NCBI GenBank assembly: GCA_964479695.1
Contig: CAYZSO010000004.1
Location: 1-64,000 of the forward strand
Source of the DNA: JAAYZH01 sp964479695
GTDB lineage: Bacteria; Bacillota; Clostridia; Saccharofermentanales; Fastidiosipilaceae
DNA length: 64,000 bases
Direction: 5' to 3'
Within the stretch, counting starts at the first letter, position 1, and every line of letters begins with the position of its first letter. A program made the position numbers and the translations under genes. Under the pieces are notes generated by a model that was not told the origin of the DNA, searched no databases, and saw nothing but the letters and a program-made list of their open reading frames with translations. Of the stretch, positions 52,434 through 61,271 are shown in pieces.

Positions 52434-54128
52434 ATGAAACTCAGTGAAAGCTATTTTTTCACGCTTCGTGAAGATGTCAAGGATGAAGATTCCGCCAGCG
52501 GCAATCTGCTGGTACGGGCAGGGATGATCAAGAAATCGTCATCCGGTGTCTATATGATGTTGCCTTTGGGCCTCAAGGCGTATCGCAAAATTGAGGCAAT
52601 TATCAGAGAAGAGATGGACGGCACGGGGAGCCAAGAGCTGGTCATGCCGGCGCTGATCCCTGAGGAAGTTTATGAGAAATCCGGGCGACGTGAGTCATTC
52701 GGATCGAGTATGTTCACTCTGAAAGACCGCTTCAACCGCACGTTCGTTCTGGGGCCGACCCATGAGGAACTCTTTGCAGCCGCCGGGCGCATGGGTATCA
52801 AGTCCTATAAGGATCTGCCGGTCAGTCTCTACCAGTTCCAGACTAAATTCCGCGATGAGCCGAGGCCGCGTTTCGGCCTGATTCGGGTGCGCGAGTTCGT
52901 TATGAAGGACGCATACACCTTCGATGCCGATCTCGAGGGCTTGGACGTCGCCTACCACAAGATTTTTGAGGCGTACAAGCGTTCCTTTGACCGCATGGGC
53001 ATCGATTATGTCATCGTGAAGGCCGACACCGGCGTGATGGGTGGGCTGCTTTCTGAGGAGTTCCAGGCCTTGAGTGAGATTGGCGAGGACATTCTGGTCA
53101 TCCACGAAGCCTCCGGTTACGCGACTAACCTCGAGATCGCCAAGTGCATCCCCAGCGGCGAGGTCTCCACAGAGCCTCATTTGGCCAAAGCCGCCGTCTC
53201 CACCCCTAACGCTAAAACAATTGAAGAAGTCGCCTCGTTCATGGGTCAGCCGGCTACGCAGTTTGTGAAGACCTTGATTTATGTTATCGATGGCGAGCCT
53301 TATGCGCTCCTGGTCCGCGGCGACCACGAAGTGAATGAAACGAAAGTCCTGAAGCTCCTCGGCAAGACGGAAATGGAACTTGCCTCTGCCGAAGTGGTCG
53401 CCGATGTCACCGGCGCTCCGATCGGCTTCGCCGGCCCCGTTGGCCTTTCTATACCGATTATTATGGACACCGAAGTATCGCTGATGGCGAACTTTATCGT
53501 CGGTGCCAATGCTGTCGATACCCACTTCAAAAACGTCAACCTTGAGGATTTCCAAGCCTCGCTGACCGCGGACATTCGCCAAATCTGCGAGGGCGACCTC
53601 TGTGAAAATGGTGCGGGTCCGGTGGTTTTCAAGCGTGGCATTGAGATCGGTAACACCTTTAAGCTGGGCGATAAATATGCAAAAGCCATGGATCTCTACT
53701 TCACGGATGAGAACAACCAGCAAAAGCCTGTCATCATGGGCTCTTACGGCATCGGACCTGCCAGATGCCTGGCGGCCATTGTCGAGCAGAATCACTCGGA
53801 CAAAGGGATCCTTTGGCCGCTCACTGTTGCCCCCATTGAAGTGGCCATTATTCCGGTTAATGTTCAGAATGAAGAGCAAATGAACGCCGCTTCCACCCTC
53901 TATGACCAGCTGTCTGCTTTGGGTTACGATACCTTACTGGATGACCGCAACGAACGCGCCGGCATCAAGTTCAATGACATGGAGCTCATTGGGGCCTACT
54001 TGCGCATCACTGTTGGCCGCACAATCGGCGATGGTGTCGTGGAACTGAAACTCAATGGCAGCACTGAAGCTGAGCTCGTCGCCGTGGACCAGGTCGCCAC
54101 CCGAGTTTCTGACTTGCTCGCACGTTGA
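52434..54128 (+). CDS. proS: prolyl-tRNA synthetase, bacterial type
   Basis: 564 residues from the ATG at 52434, seven bases after AGGATGG; the ATG at 52425 is an alternative. Class II motifs: motif 1 with SSGVYMMLPLG, motif 2 RDEPRPRFGLIRVREF, motif 3 VIMGSYGIGPAR. The editing (YbaK-like) insertion at about 225-400 is present with KTLIYVIDGEPYALLVRGDHEVNETK, so mischarged Ala-tRNA can be cleared. It joins proline to tRNA-Pro in the cytoplasm. TTTGGCCAAA at 53180-53189 encodes HLAKAAVS at the entrance of the insertion. A TATAAT at 52391 is a likely -10. Confidence 0.97.
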   Translation: MKLSESYFFTLREDVKDEDSASGNLLVRAGMIKKSSSGVYMMLPLGLKAYRKIEAIIREEMDGTGSQELVMPALIPEEVYEKSGRRESFGSSMFTLKDRFNRTFVLGPTHEELFAAAGRMGIKSYKDLPVSLYQFQTKFRDEPRPRFGLIRVREFVMKDAYTFDADLEGLDVAYHKIFEAYKRSFDRMGIDYVIVKADTGVMGGLLSEEFQALSEIGEDILVIHEASGYATNLEIAKCIPSGEVSTEPHLAKAAVSTPNAKTIEEVASFMGQPATQFVKTLIYVIDGEPYALLVRGDHEVNETKVLKLLGKTEMELASAEVVADVTGAPIGFAGPVGLSIPIIMDTEVSLMANFIVGANAVDTHFKNVNLEDFQASLTADIRQICEGDLCENGAGPVVFKRGIEIGNTFKLGDKYAKAMDLYFTDENNQQKPVIMGSYGIGPARCLAAIVEQNHSDKGILWPLTVAPIEVAIIPVNVQNEEQMNAASTLYDQLSALGYDTLLDDRNERAGIKFNDMELIGAYLRITVGRTIGDGVVELKLNGSTEAELVAVDQVATRVSDLLAR

Positions 54129-54159
54129 TTACCGAGCACATTGATTTTCTGATAATTTA

Positions 54160-54189
54160 CTTAACCCTAGCTGGCTGGCTAGGGTTAAG
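54160..54189. terminator. bidirectional terminator
   Basis: CTTAACCCTAGC and GCTAGGGTTAAG form a 12-bp stem with a six-base loop between proS and the convergent hydrolase gene; TTTACAAA follows. Confidence 0.85.
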
Positions 54190-54224
54190 TTTACAAATAC
54201 TACGCTTATCTATACGCACCTCTG

Positions 54225-55046
54225 TCAGGCTAGAGGTACGTTGCTTAGGAGAAATTGTTTTAGCACCTCATTAAATTTCTCCGGTGCATCCATATTCACC
54301 AGATGGCCGGAGTTTTTAAATAGAACGAGCGTACTCTGAGGCTCGCTCTCATGCCACATGTTAGATAGTTTGATTTGCAGGGGAATATCATGATCCCCAC
54401 AGCCGATCAAGAGTGGGTAATTTCGAGCCGCTGTTTTCTGTCGATTCACGAGCCCGGATAAACCTGCGAGATAGCGGAATGAACTCTTCTTAAAGCGAAT
54501 GTTCATTTGATAAAAATCTTCTTGCGCTTCTGGGGTGATGGCCGAAATCAACTTATTGCTCTCAGCAAACCATTTGATGGAGAACAACGCCTTGAGCATC
54601 ATTTTCATTTGCTGGCCGCTATTTTCTTTTTGCATAGAAGGGTCAAAGTTGTTAATGTCATATCCGCCAAAGCAGCTTAACGAAGCTACTCGCTCGGGGA
54701 ACTTATTAGCAAAATCCTGAATCAAAACGGAGCCAATTGAAATGCCAACTAGGTGTGCCTTGTCAATTCCTTCTGTGTCCAGCAATTGGCGGAGGGAAGA
54801 AGCCGTATCTTCGATCCCGTCACCTTTCTGCGCTTCTGTTGATAAACCATGCCCAATGAGGTCTAGGGTGATCACTTGGAAATCTTTCGAGAAGTAATCC
54901 ACTTGTTTGTCGAAGCTGCTGTGATCAGCGAAAGCAGCGTGAACAAATACGATACTTTCTGACTTCGCCCCTTCAGAAATCCAATAGACGATAGGCGTTC
55001 CGGTCAATCTTTTCTGCTGCATGTTGGTCACCTTATTTTTCTCCAT
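54225..55046 (-). CDS. alpha/beta hydrolase
   Basis: 273 residues. Oxyanion-hole loop VFVHAAF (HG of most relatives is HA), nucleophile elbow VGISIGSV (Ser), acid in IGCGDHDIP and the His in NSGHLVNMDAPEKF complete the triad. Family includes esterases, lactonases and haloperoxidase-like enzymes; no substrate can be assigned. No signal peptide, so cytoplasmic. Confidence 0.85.
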   Translation of the reverse strand: MEKNKVTNMQQKRLTGTPIVYWISEGAKSESIVFVHAAFADHSSFDKQVDYFSKDFQVITLDLIGHGLSTEAQKGDGIEDTASSLRQLLDTEGIDKAHLVGISIGSVLIQDFANKFPERVASLSCFGGYDINNFDPSMQKENSGQQMKMMLKALFSIKWFAESNKLISAITPEAQEDFYQMNIRFKKSSFRYLAGLSGLVNRQKTAARNYPLLIGCGDHDIPLQIKLSNMWHESEPQSTLVLFKNSGHLVNMDAPEKFNEVLKQFLLSNVPLA

Positions 55047-55248
55047 CCGAACATCCTATATTAGTAAAATCTTAGCATAAACAAACATATGAATCGTCTT
55101 CTAACAGAATTTTAATCTTGTTTTCTTGTAGTCAGCACTTGTTGTAGTATGCCTTAATATTAATAGCACCAAATGCTTAGAAATTAGTTTTCTCAATTCC
55201 CATTACGCCGCCTTACGCCGCCTTACGCCGCCTTTGTAAAAGTTGATC

Positions 55249-55277
55249 TTGACAAATGGGAATAGAGCTGTTAAATT
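55249..55277 (+). promoter_or_regulatory. promoter of the L21-Prp-L27 operon
   Basis: TTGACA at 55249-55254, 17 bases, TAAATT at 55272-55277. Just upstream CCTTACGCCG is repeated three times (55207-55232). Confidence 0.7.
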
Positions 55278-55284
55278 CTTGCGG

Positions 55285-55371
55285 TGACCGCATTTAGCAG
55301 GTCTCTAATTTCGTGCCTATGGGCATGAAACCTGCATGAGCGAGTCCCGAATATTTTAGGGGGTACACAGT
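55285..55371 (+). promoter_or_regulatory. ribosomal protein L21 leader RNA
   Basis: The 5' untranslated region holds GCAGGT (55297-55302) pairing with ACCTGC (55330-55335) around an inner 8-bp stem TTTCGTGCC / GGCATGAAA, followed by AGGGGG before the ATG. Position and shape match the known L21 leader of Firmicutes, by which L21 is thought to repress its own operon; assignment by eye. Confidence 0.65.
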
Positions 55372-55680
55372 ATGTACGCAGTTATTGCTACCGGTGGCAA
55401 ACAATATAAGGTTGCCGTCGGCGATGAAGTTTTTGTCGAGAAGCTCGAAGGCGAGCCAGGTGACAAGGTTCTTTTTGAACAGGTACTTGCCGTAGCCGGT
55501 GACGACGGGATCAAGGTTGGTGATGAGGCCAAAGGCGCCAAAGTCGAAGCCGAGATCGTCAAGCAGGGCAAGGGCAAGAAGATTATCATCTTCAAGTACA
55601 AGGCTAAGAAGGGCTATCGTCGTAAGAACGGACATCGTCAGCCCTACACTTCTGTTAAGATCAATAATATCGCTCTTTAA
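55372..55680 (+). CDS. rplU: 50S ribosomal protein L21
   Basis: 102 residues. MYAVIATGGKQYKV and KKGYRRKNGHRQPYT are diagnostic. Binds 23S rRNA in the large subunit. First gene of the rplU-prp-rpmA group. Confidence 0.98.
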   Translation: MYAVIATGGKQYKVAVGDEVFVEKLEGEPGDKVLFEQVLAVAGDDGIKVGDEAKGAKVEAEIVKQGKGKKIIIFKYKAKKGYRRKNGHRQPYTSVKINNIAL

Positions 55681-55720
55681 GAACGAACGATTGAGCTTAC
55701 ATTAGGCTGAGGATCTACAA

Positions 55721-56149
55721 GTGATCAGAGTTTATCTGTTGGAAAATCGACAGGGGATCTGCGGTTTTCTTTGCGAAGGACACGCAGGCTATGCGGAAGA
55801 TGATCAAGACGACGTCGTTTGTGCGGCAATTACTGCAATCGCAGGCACGACCGTCACAGGTTTGACAGACATCGTTGAGACTGAGGTTGACTGGGATTTT
55901 CGTTCCGGTCATCTGGAATGCCAAATCATCGGGGCGACTGGCGATCAAACTGAGGCAGCTGGCGATCAAACTGAGGCGGCTGGTGATCAAACTGAGGTGG
56001 CTGGTGAGAAACAAAAGCAAGCAGATTTGCTCCTTCGCACATTCTTCAGAGGTTGTCAGCAGATAGAATACAGTTACGGTTCACAATATGTGACTTGTGA
56101 AGAACAGTCACTGCAAGTGAATTCACTAGAAGAGAAGTTACAAGGCTAG
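55721..56149 (+). CDS. prp: ribosomal-processing cysteine protease Prp
   Basis: 142 residues from a GTG after GAGGATC. Prp removes the N-terminal extension of L27 in Firmicutes. Catalytic His in GFLCEGHAGYAE and Cys in DDVVCAAITAIA are in place. The family is normally about 110 residues: the excess is a three-fold repeat GDQTEAA (residues 77-97) encoded by a 21-bp tandem repeat (55939-56001), inserted in a loop before the last helix. Gene order rplU-prp-rpmA is the usual one. Confidence 0.95.
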   Translation: MIRVYLLENRQGICGFLCEGHAGYAEDDQDDVVCAAITAIAGTTVTGLTDIVETEVDWDFRSGHLECQIIGATGDQTEAAGDQTEAAGDQTEVAGEKQKQADLLLRTFFRGCQQIEYSYGSQYVTCEEQSLQVNSLEEKLQG

Positions 56150-56211
56150 AAGTCAAAGGACTAGAATTCACAAGACGAGAAGGCGCAAGAAGCACACTAG
56201 GAGGCAATACC

Positions 56212-56502
56212 ATGTTTTTACTTGATTTACAATTATTAGCACATAAGAAGGGTCTGGGCTCTACCAAGAACGGCCGCGACTCTGAGTCCAAACGTTTAGG
56301 CGCGAAGGTTGGGGACGGACAGACGGTTTTGGCCGGAAATATCCTTTACAGACAGCGCGGCACGAAGATTCATCCCGGTACCAATGTGGGTATCGGCAAA
56401 GATGATACTTTATTTGCAAAAGTGGAAGGCAAAGTCGCTTTTGAGCGCATGGACAGAAATCGCACAAAGGTCAGCGTTTATCCGGTATCTGCAGAAGCGT
56501 AA
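56212..56502 (+). CDS. rpmA: 50S ribosomal protein L27, with cleavable N-terminus
   Basis: 96 residues; AHKKGLGSTKNGRDSESKRLG is the conserved start of mature L27. The N-terminal extension MFLLDLQLLA ends in LQLLA where most Firmicutes have LQFFA, so the Prp cleavage site is a variant. L27 reaches the peptidyl-transferase centre, and the extension must be removed for function. Confidence 0.97.
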   Translation: MFLLDLQLLAHKKGLGSTKNGRDSESKRLGAKVGDGQTVLAGNILYRQRGTKIHPGTNVGIGKDDTLFAKVEGKVAFERMDRNRTKVSVYPVSAEA

Positions 56503-56511
56503 GGGCATTTG

Positions 56512-56580
56512 CAGATTTGCAGGCTAACTAGCCACGTGCGTATGCGGCTTACCTAGCCAGGTGCGTATGCAGGCTAAGCT
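56512..56580. repeat. 26-bp direct repeat after rpmA
   Basis: (A/G)GGCT(A/T)ACTAGCCA(C/G)GTGCGTATGC occurs twice, with a third remnant. Confidence 0.6.
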
Positions 56581-56595
56581 ATCAAGCTAGATTAT

Positions 56596-56624
56596 GAGTC
56601 CGGCCTTATGGTCGGACTTTTTTA
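56596..56624 (+). terminator. terminator of the ribosomal operon
   Basis: AGTCCGGCC TTAT GGTCGGACT followed by TTTTTT. Confidence 0.92.
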
Positions 56625-56678
56625 AACGAAGTCTAGCAGTGACGGCAGGCAAAGTGACAGCAGACAAGAGGAACACGA

Positions 56679-57947
56679 ATGTTTATTGATGAGGCAAGAA
56701 TCTGGGTCAAAGCCGGTGACGGCGGCAATGGCGCAGTCAGTTTCCATACGGCGAAGTATGTGCCGAATGGCGGACCTGATGGTGGTAACGGAGGGCGGGG
56801 CGGCAGCGTTCGAGTTATTGCTGACCGGAATATTTCGACGCTGCAGGCTTTTCGGTTCCAGCGCAAATATGCGGCCGAAGATGGTCAAAATGGTATGGCG
56901 AAGAAGATGGCCGGCCGCAAAGGACAAGATGTTCTGATCCAGGTGCCGGTCGGCACGATTCTGCGTGAAGCGGAGAGTGGCCGGCTCCTGGCCGACTTGA
57001 CGGAGGACGGCCAGGAGGTGCTTTTGTCCGAAGGAGGCCGAGGCGGGGTCGGCAATATGGTTTTTGCGACGTCGACTCGGCAAGCGCCGCGTTTTGCGAA
57101 GCCCGGTCAAAGAGTGGCGGGCTTTTACGTCAACTTGGAGTTGAAACTTTTGGCGGATGTCGGCTTGATCGGTCTGCCAAACGTTGGCAAGAGCACTTAC
57201 CTTTCTATTGTTTCGCAGGCTAAGCCGAAGATTGCTGATTATCCTTTTACGACTTTGGAACCGCAGTTGGGAATTGCGACGGTGGGCGATTTTTCGTTCA
57301 CAATTGCGGACATCCCCGGCCTGATCGAAGGGGCTAGCCAAGGCGCGGGTCTGGGCATTGATTTCTTGCGTCATATTGAGCGAACGAGACTTCTGGTGCA
57401 CTTTCTGGATGCTTCCGGATCGGAGGGGAGAGATCCTTATGGCGACTTTGGCCTAATTAATAAGGAACTTGAAGAGTTCGATGCTCAACTGGCGGCGAGA
57501 CCGCAAATTGTTGCCTTGAACAAAATTGACATGGCTGACCCGGAGAAACTGGCTGCGTTGAAGGCGAGGATTGAGGGCGAGGGCTACGAGGTCTACGAGC
57601 TGTCGGCGCCGATTCATATTGGGACTTCTGAGCTGCTGGAGGCGATCGCGCGGAAACTTGCTACGCTGCCGCCGGTTATCTTGAATGAGATGCCGGAAAC
57701 TGAGGTTAAGGTGTACAAGCTGGAGGCGGATGCTTTTACTGTGCGTCGGATTGATGGCGGGTTCAGTGTGCAGGGGCCGTGGATTGACGAGCTGATGCGC
57801 AGCATTAACTTCACGGACACGGAATCGCTTCAGTATTTCCAGAAGCAGCTGCGGCAAAAAGGCGTCATCGACGAGCTTGAGAAAGCGGGCGTCCAAGAGG
57901 GCGACGAAATCGAAATGGGCGACTTGGTGTTCGATTATATTTTTTGA
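56679..57947 (+). CDS. obgE: GTPase Obg
   Basis: 422 residues: Gly-rich Obg fold (1-158, GDGGNGAVSFHTAKYVP, PDGGNGGRGGS), G domain with G1 GLPNVGKST, G2 FTTLEPQLG, G3 DIPGLIEGA and G4 NKID, and a C-terminal OCT domain. A ribosome-assembly and stress GTPase. The G2-G4 set is intact. In the usual place after rpmA. Confidence 0.97.
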   Translation: MFIDEARIWVKAGDGGNGAVSFHTAKYVPNGGPDGGNGGRGGSVRVIADRNISTLQAFRFQRKYAAEDGQNGMAKKMAGRKGQDVLIQVPVGTILREAESGRLLADLTEDGQEVLLSEGGRGGVGNMVFATSTRQAPRFAKPGQRVAGFYVNLELKLLADVGLIGLPNVGKSTYLSIVSQAKPKIADYPFTTLEPQLGIATVGDFSFTIADIPGLIEGASQGAGLGIDFLRHIERTRLLVHFLDASGSEGRDPYGDFGLINKELEEFDAQLAARPQIVALNKIDMADPEKLAALKARIEGEGYEVYELSAPIHIGTSELLEAIARKLATLPPVILNEMPETEVKVYKLEADAFTVRRIDGGFSVQGPWIDELMRSINFTDTESLQYFQKQLRQKGVIDELEKAGVQEGDEIEMGDLVFDYIF

Positions 57948-57964
57948 GTTTTGGTGTTCTGTGT

Positions 57965-58055
57965 TTCTGAGGTCTGGTTTCAGGGGTTCGGATTTCAGGT
58001 TTCGGATTTTGGGTTTCGGCTTTCGGCTTTCGGCTTTCGGATTTCGGCTTTCGAA
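57965..58055. repeat. TTTCGG(C/A/T) hexamer repeat
   Basis: About ten units of CTTTCGG / ATTTCGG between obg and yhbY. Confidence 0.85.
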
Positions 58056-58134
58056 TCCAAGCGTGATGGGCGATAGTAAGTGTTTATCTGTTATTAAGCA
58101 TAATTAGCGTTAGTAAGCGTTATGAGGAGTATTT

Positions 58135-58443
58135 ATGAGTTTAACTAGCAAACAGCGAAGTCTGTTGCGTGGTCTGGGGAATCCCCTAGACAGTATTTTT
58201 CAATTAGGCAAAGAGGGGATCGGTGAAGAAACCTATCGCCATTTAGATAATTTATTGCGTAAACGCGAGCTGGTCAAGGTTACAGTTCTAAAATCTTGCC
58301 CTTTACCAGTCCGTGAAGCCGCGGAGGGCGTTGCGGCTTATACCGGCGCTGAGGTAGTCCAAGTCGTTGGACGGAAGTTTTTGCTATACCGTTTCTCCGA
58401 AGATCTGGCGAAAGAAGGCAAATCCATCAAACTCGGTGCTTAA
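58135..58443 (+). CDS. yhbY: YhbY family RNA-binding protein (CRM domain)
   Basis: 102 residues after TGAGGAG. LTSKQRSLLRGLGNPLDSIFQLGKEG and the basic-hydrophobic VQVVGRKFLLYR are the CRM fold. YhbY binds pre-50S particles. Downstream of obg, as in many Firmicutes. Confidence 0.95.
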   Translation: MSLTSKQRSLLRGLGNPLDSIFQLGKEGIGEETYRHLDNLLRKRELVKVTVLKSCPLPVREAAEGVAAYTGAEVVQVVGRKFLLYRFSEDLAKEGKSIKLGA

Positions 58444-58485
58444 TAGGCGCTTAATTCCGGGGTTGGTATGGTTTACTTCGAATCG

Positions 58486-59150
58486 ACTACATAAGTTTAT
58501 TTTTAAACATATGTAGTGGGTTTGTAGTTAGTTTTCAGTGGCGGAAAGGTTTTGGCTTCGAATTTCTTCTACATGAGAGCTTCATTGTTTGAGTTCTTGA
58601 TGGCGGAGCGCTTTTGCCGACTTATTCTTCCTGCTTTTAGTTCCCTCGTATTTATAAAAATTATTATATTAATTCCAAGTTGGTCCAGATCGCGAGACTT
58701 GCGACATCAGAAGGGCTCTAACTTTTGTGTGAGCAAGTTTTTTCTGCAGGGGCTTGTGCTTAACTGACCATGTGATGGCCAATATCAGTTTTCATTCAAC
58801 AATTCCTGATCATAGATCAGGAATCATTCAGTCGACCTTCTAATTGTGGGAGAAATTCTTAGTGGCATTATCCTTTGTCGCAAGATTCCGGATCCTAACC
58901 AGGTTGGAAACGATTTTGTCCTGAATTGTGGTTATTAGATAATATATATCTATTTTGCCCGGATAAGGCTAATATAGTTGAACTTGTAGCAATAAGTGGT
59001 TGTGAGCGCTCATTCATCAAGTTCTTTTAAGAAGAAGAACTGACTTAGAAAGAATACGTAGTACCTGCCGTTCCTACAAAGCCACTTGGGCATTGGATGT
59101 TGCTGAACTTGTAGCGATAAGTGGCAGTGAGCGCTCTTTTAGTTACTAAG
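58486..59150 (+). repeat. dispersed intergenic element, copy 2
   Basis: Begins with the 32-bp palindrome ACTACATAAGTTTATT...CATATGTAGT (58486-58517). Homologous to the inverted copy at 32840-33510 (see there) over at least 400 bases. Internal feature: ATTCCTGATC-ATA-GATCAGGAAT (58804-58826), a perfect 10-bp hairpin which in copy 1 has decayed. Near the right end, GAACTTGTAGC(A/G)ATAAGTGG..GTGAGCGCTC occurs twice (58980 and 59105). No ORF over 75 codons; the 71-codon frame at 58552 has no ribosome site and is not conserved in copy 1. Confidence 0.65.
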
Positions 59151-59259
59151 GAGAACGCCAGCGAACTGGCTGAAGCGAAATTTCTGAAACAAAAAGCCAG
59201 CTGTTTGTTCACAACTCACAACTGGCCTAGTTCTAGGTGACTAGAATTGAATGTGGAAT

Positions 59260-59418
59260 TTAGATCTCGCTGAAGTCATCCTGACCAGCGCCGCAGAGTG
59301 GGCAAACCCAATCTTCCGGAAGATCTTCAAAAGCTGTGCCAGCCGCTACTCCGTTGTCCGGATCACCGACTGAGGGATCATAAATGTAACCACAGAGATC
59401 GCAAACGTAAGATTTCAT
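59260..59418 (-). CDS. rubredoxin
   Basis: 52 residues on the minus strand, starting at the ATG at 59418 after GAGGTGAAG. Both CxxCG knuckles are present: YVCDLCGYIYDPSVGD near the N-terminus and DWVCPLCGAGQDDF near the C-terminus, which bind the single iron. A complete, canonical small rubredoxin. The rubredoxin gene is divergently arranged to the flavodiiron protein gene 650 bases away, for which it is the likely electron donor. Confidence 0.95.
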   Translation of the reverse strand: MKSYVCDLCGYIYDPSVGDPDNGVAAGTAFEDLPEDWVCPLCGAGQDDFSEI

Positions 59419-59477
59419 AATACTTCACCTCGCATGAATAATTATACTAAGAGCAACGGCACTTTGGCGTAAGCTCA

Positions 59478-59500
59478 TCAGCTAAATGTGATTATAGCAT
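59478..59500 (-). promoter_or_regulatory. rubredoxin promoter
   Basis: On the minus strand ATGCTATAAT gives an extended -10 (TGnTATAAT) at about 59490-59498; TTGCAT lies 15 bases upstream. Confidence 0.5.
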
Positions 59501-59519
59501 AGTGCTTTTTGATGCAATT

Positions 59520-60055
59520 GACACGAAAGGCACTTTTCAGGATGACTTTTGGTGTGCGTCACATTAAAGGTTTCTTAGTTTGTGATTTCGCCCATTTGGA
59601 GAGTGGTTTTGTTCATTTGGAGTGTTGTTTTACTCATACAGAGAGTGTGATTTCGCTTGTGTACTGAGAGGAGAAAGAAGGGGGGAGGCGGCTTTGGCCT
59701 ATGAATATGAAAACGAATACGAATGGGAGAGGGAAGAGGGAAGAGAGGAGGGATTGGAGAACTTGTGGTGAAATGAAGGAAATGGTCTCGAAGTGAGGAA
59801 AAGACTGACGGCGATCAAATTTTTTGTCATAATAGGGGTAAAGTGATTCTGGCTTGGCGGAGGCTCTGGGCCGGCTCTAGGCAGTTGCCGAGGGAAGTTC
59901 GAGGGGAAGTAGATGCCGAGGGAAAACGCCGGACGTCCCCAACGGACCCGGGTAGGTTCCAACGGACCCCGGCAGACTCCGACGAACCTAGGCAGGCTCC
60001 AGGAAACCCTGGGCAAGAAAATAGATACTAGAGAATAGAAACAAGAAAATAGAAA
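59520..60055. other. intergenic region upstream of the flavodiiron gene
   Basis: No gene. It contains a half palindrome (GGCGGCTTTGGCCTA at 59686), GA-rich runs (59709-59760), and a GGACCCGGGTAGGTTCC/GGACCCCGGCAGACTCC-type repeat at 59941-59990. A minus-strand frame from 60016 to 59699 is low-complexity and not credible. Confidence 0.5.
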
Positions 60056-60065
60056 GAGGTTATTT

Positions 60066-61271
60066 ATGTCAATTCAAACGGTAGCGCCGCATGTTTTTGA
60101 AGTGGGTGCTTCTCATCCGGATCGTGAAATGTTTGACGCATTCATGCCAACACCGATGGGGACGACTTACAACTCGTATTTGATTAATGGGTCTAAAGCA
60201 ACCGCCCTAATCGATCCTGTTGATCCGGATAAATGGCATGTGTTGCGCCAGAATTTGGTGGATGCGGGTTGTGAGAAGTTGGATTATATTATTTGCCTCC
60301 ACACAGAACAAGATCATGCCGGGACTCTGCCGAATTTGCTGGAGCTTTGGCCGGATGCTGTTGTGATCGTGAACAAGAAGGTTCAGGAGCTGCTGGAGAC
60401 TCATTTGCATGTTCCCGCTTCGCGTACGACTGTGGTTGCTGAAGGTGATACCTTGGATTTGGGTGGGAAAACCTTGGAGTTCAAGATGATTCCGTTTGCG
60501 CATTGGCCGGATAATTATATGGCCTATTTGCAGGAAGATCAGATCTTGTTTTCGTCGGATTTGTTTGGTTCTCATTATGCGAGCACCGAGGTTTTCTCGA
60601 CGGACAGCAACGATCAAAGAATGGCTGCCCGCCAATACTACGCGGAGATTATGATGCCTTTCCGCAAGCAGGTGGCGAAGCATGTGGCTTGGGTGAGAGA
60701 GAAGAATCCTCGCCATATTGCGCCTGCACATGGTCCGGTGTGGTATGACACGACGAAGATTTTGAAGCTTTATGAATCCTGGACTTCTGATGAAGTGAAG
60801 AAGAAGGTTGTCATCGGCTACGTGAGTATGCATGGTTCGGTGAAGGAGATGGTCGAAAAATATGCTTTGCGTTTGGCACAGCATGGGATTTCGGTGGTCA
60901 CAAGAGATATCGCTGCGCATGTGGATTCGCTGACTACCGAAGTTGGGCATCTCGCCTCGGATATGGTTGACGCCGCTGCGATTGTGATTGCTGCACCGAC
61001 TGTGATTGTGGGTCCACACCCTTCAGCTCTTTATCTCTCTGCTGTGGTGAATTTACTGAAGCCCAAGGCTCAATATCTACAATTCCTAGGCTCCTACGGT
61101 TGGGCCAGTCAGGCGCCGCAGATTGTCCAGAGTTCGGTCGACAGTTTTAAGGGCGAATTCATGGAGCCGCTCAACATCAAGGGTCTGCCGAATGAGGAAG
61201 ATATCGCGAAAATTGAGGCGGCGGCGGATGCTTTGGCTGAGAAGATGACCGCCAATCCGCTAGTGAAGTAG
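60066..61271 (+). CDS. flavodiiron protein (FprA-type)
   Basis: 401 residues. The N-terminal metallo-beta-lactamase domain has the di-iron ligands HTEQDHAG, FAHWPDNYM, SSDLFGSH and PAHGPVW; the flavodoxin domain follows from about 255 (IGYVSMHGSVKEM for FMN phosphate; LGSYGWASQAPQI). These enzymes reduce oxygen to water, or nitric oxide, in anaerobes using electrons from rubredoxin. No C-terminal rubredoxin fusion, which fits the separate rubredoxin gene nearby. Confidence 0.95.
   Translation: MSIQTVAPHVFEVGASHPDREMFDAFMPTPMGTTYNSYLINGSKATALIDPVDPDKWHVLRQNLVDAGCEKLDYIICLHTEQDHAGTLPNLLELWPDAVVIVNKKVQELLETHLHVPASRTTVVAEGDTLDLGGKTLEFKMIPFAHWPDNYMAYLQEDQILFSSDLFGSHYASTEVFSTDSNDQRMAARQYYAEIMMPFRKQVAKHVAWVREKNPRHIAPAHGPVWYDTTKILKLYESWTSDEVKKKVVIGYVSMHGSVKEMVEKYALRLAQHGISVVTRDIAAHVDSLTTEVGHLASDMVDAAAIVIAAPTVIVGPHPSALYLSAVVNLLKPKAQYLQFLGSYGWASQAPQIVQSSVDSFKGEFMEPLNIKGLPNEEDIAKIEAAADALAEKMTANPLVK

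Noticed and set aside
52695..53879. Minus-strand ORF of 394 codons opposite proS
   Set aside because: Antisense shadow of a universally conserved gene; composition reflects the complementary codons.
58552..58767. 71-codon ORF in the dispersed element
   Set aside because: No ribosome site, and the homologous stretch in copy 1 is in a different frame.
59699..60016. Minus-strand ORF of 105 codons
   Set aside because: Pro/Ser-rich low-complexity translation, no ribosome site, lies in repeat DNA.
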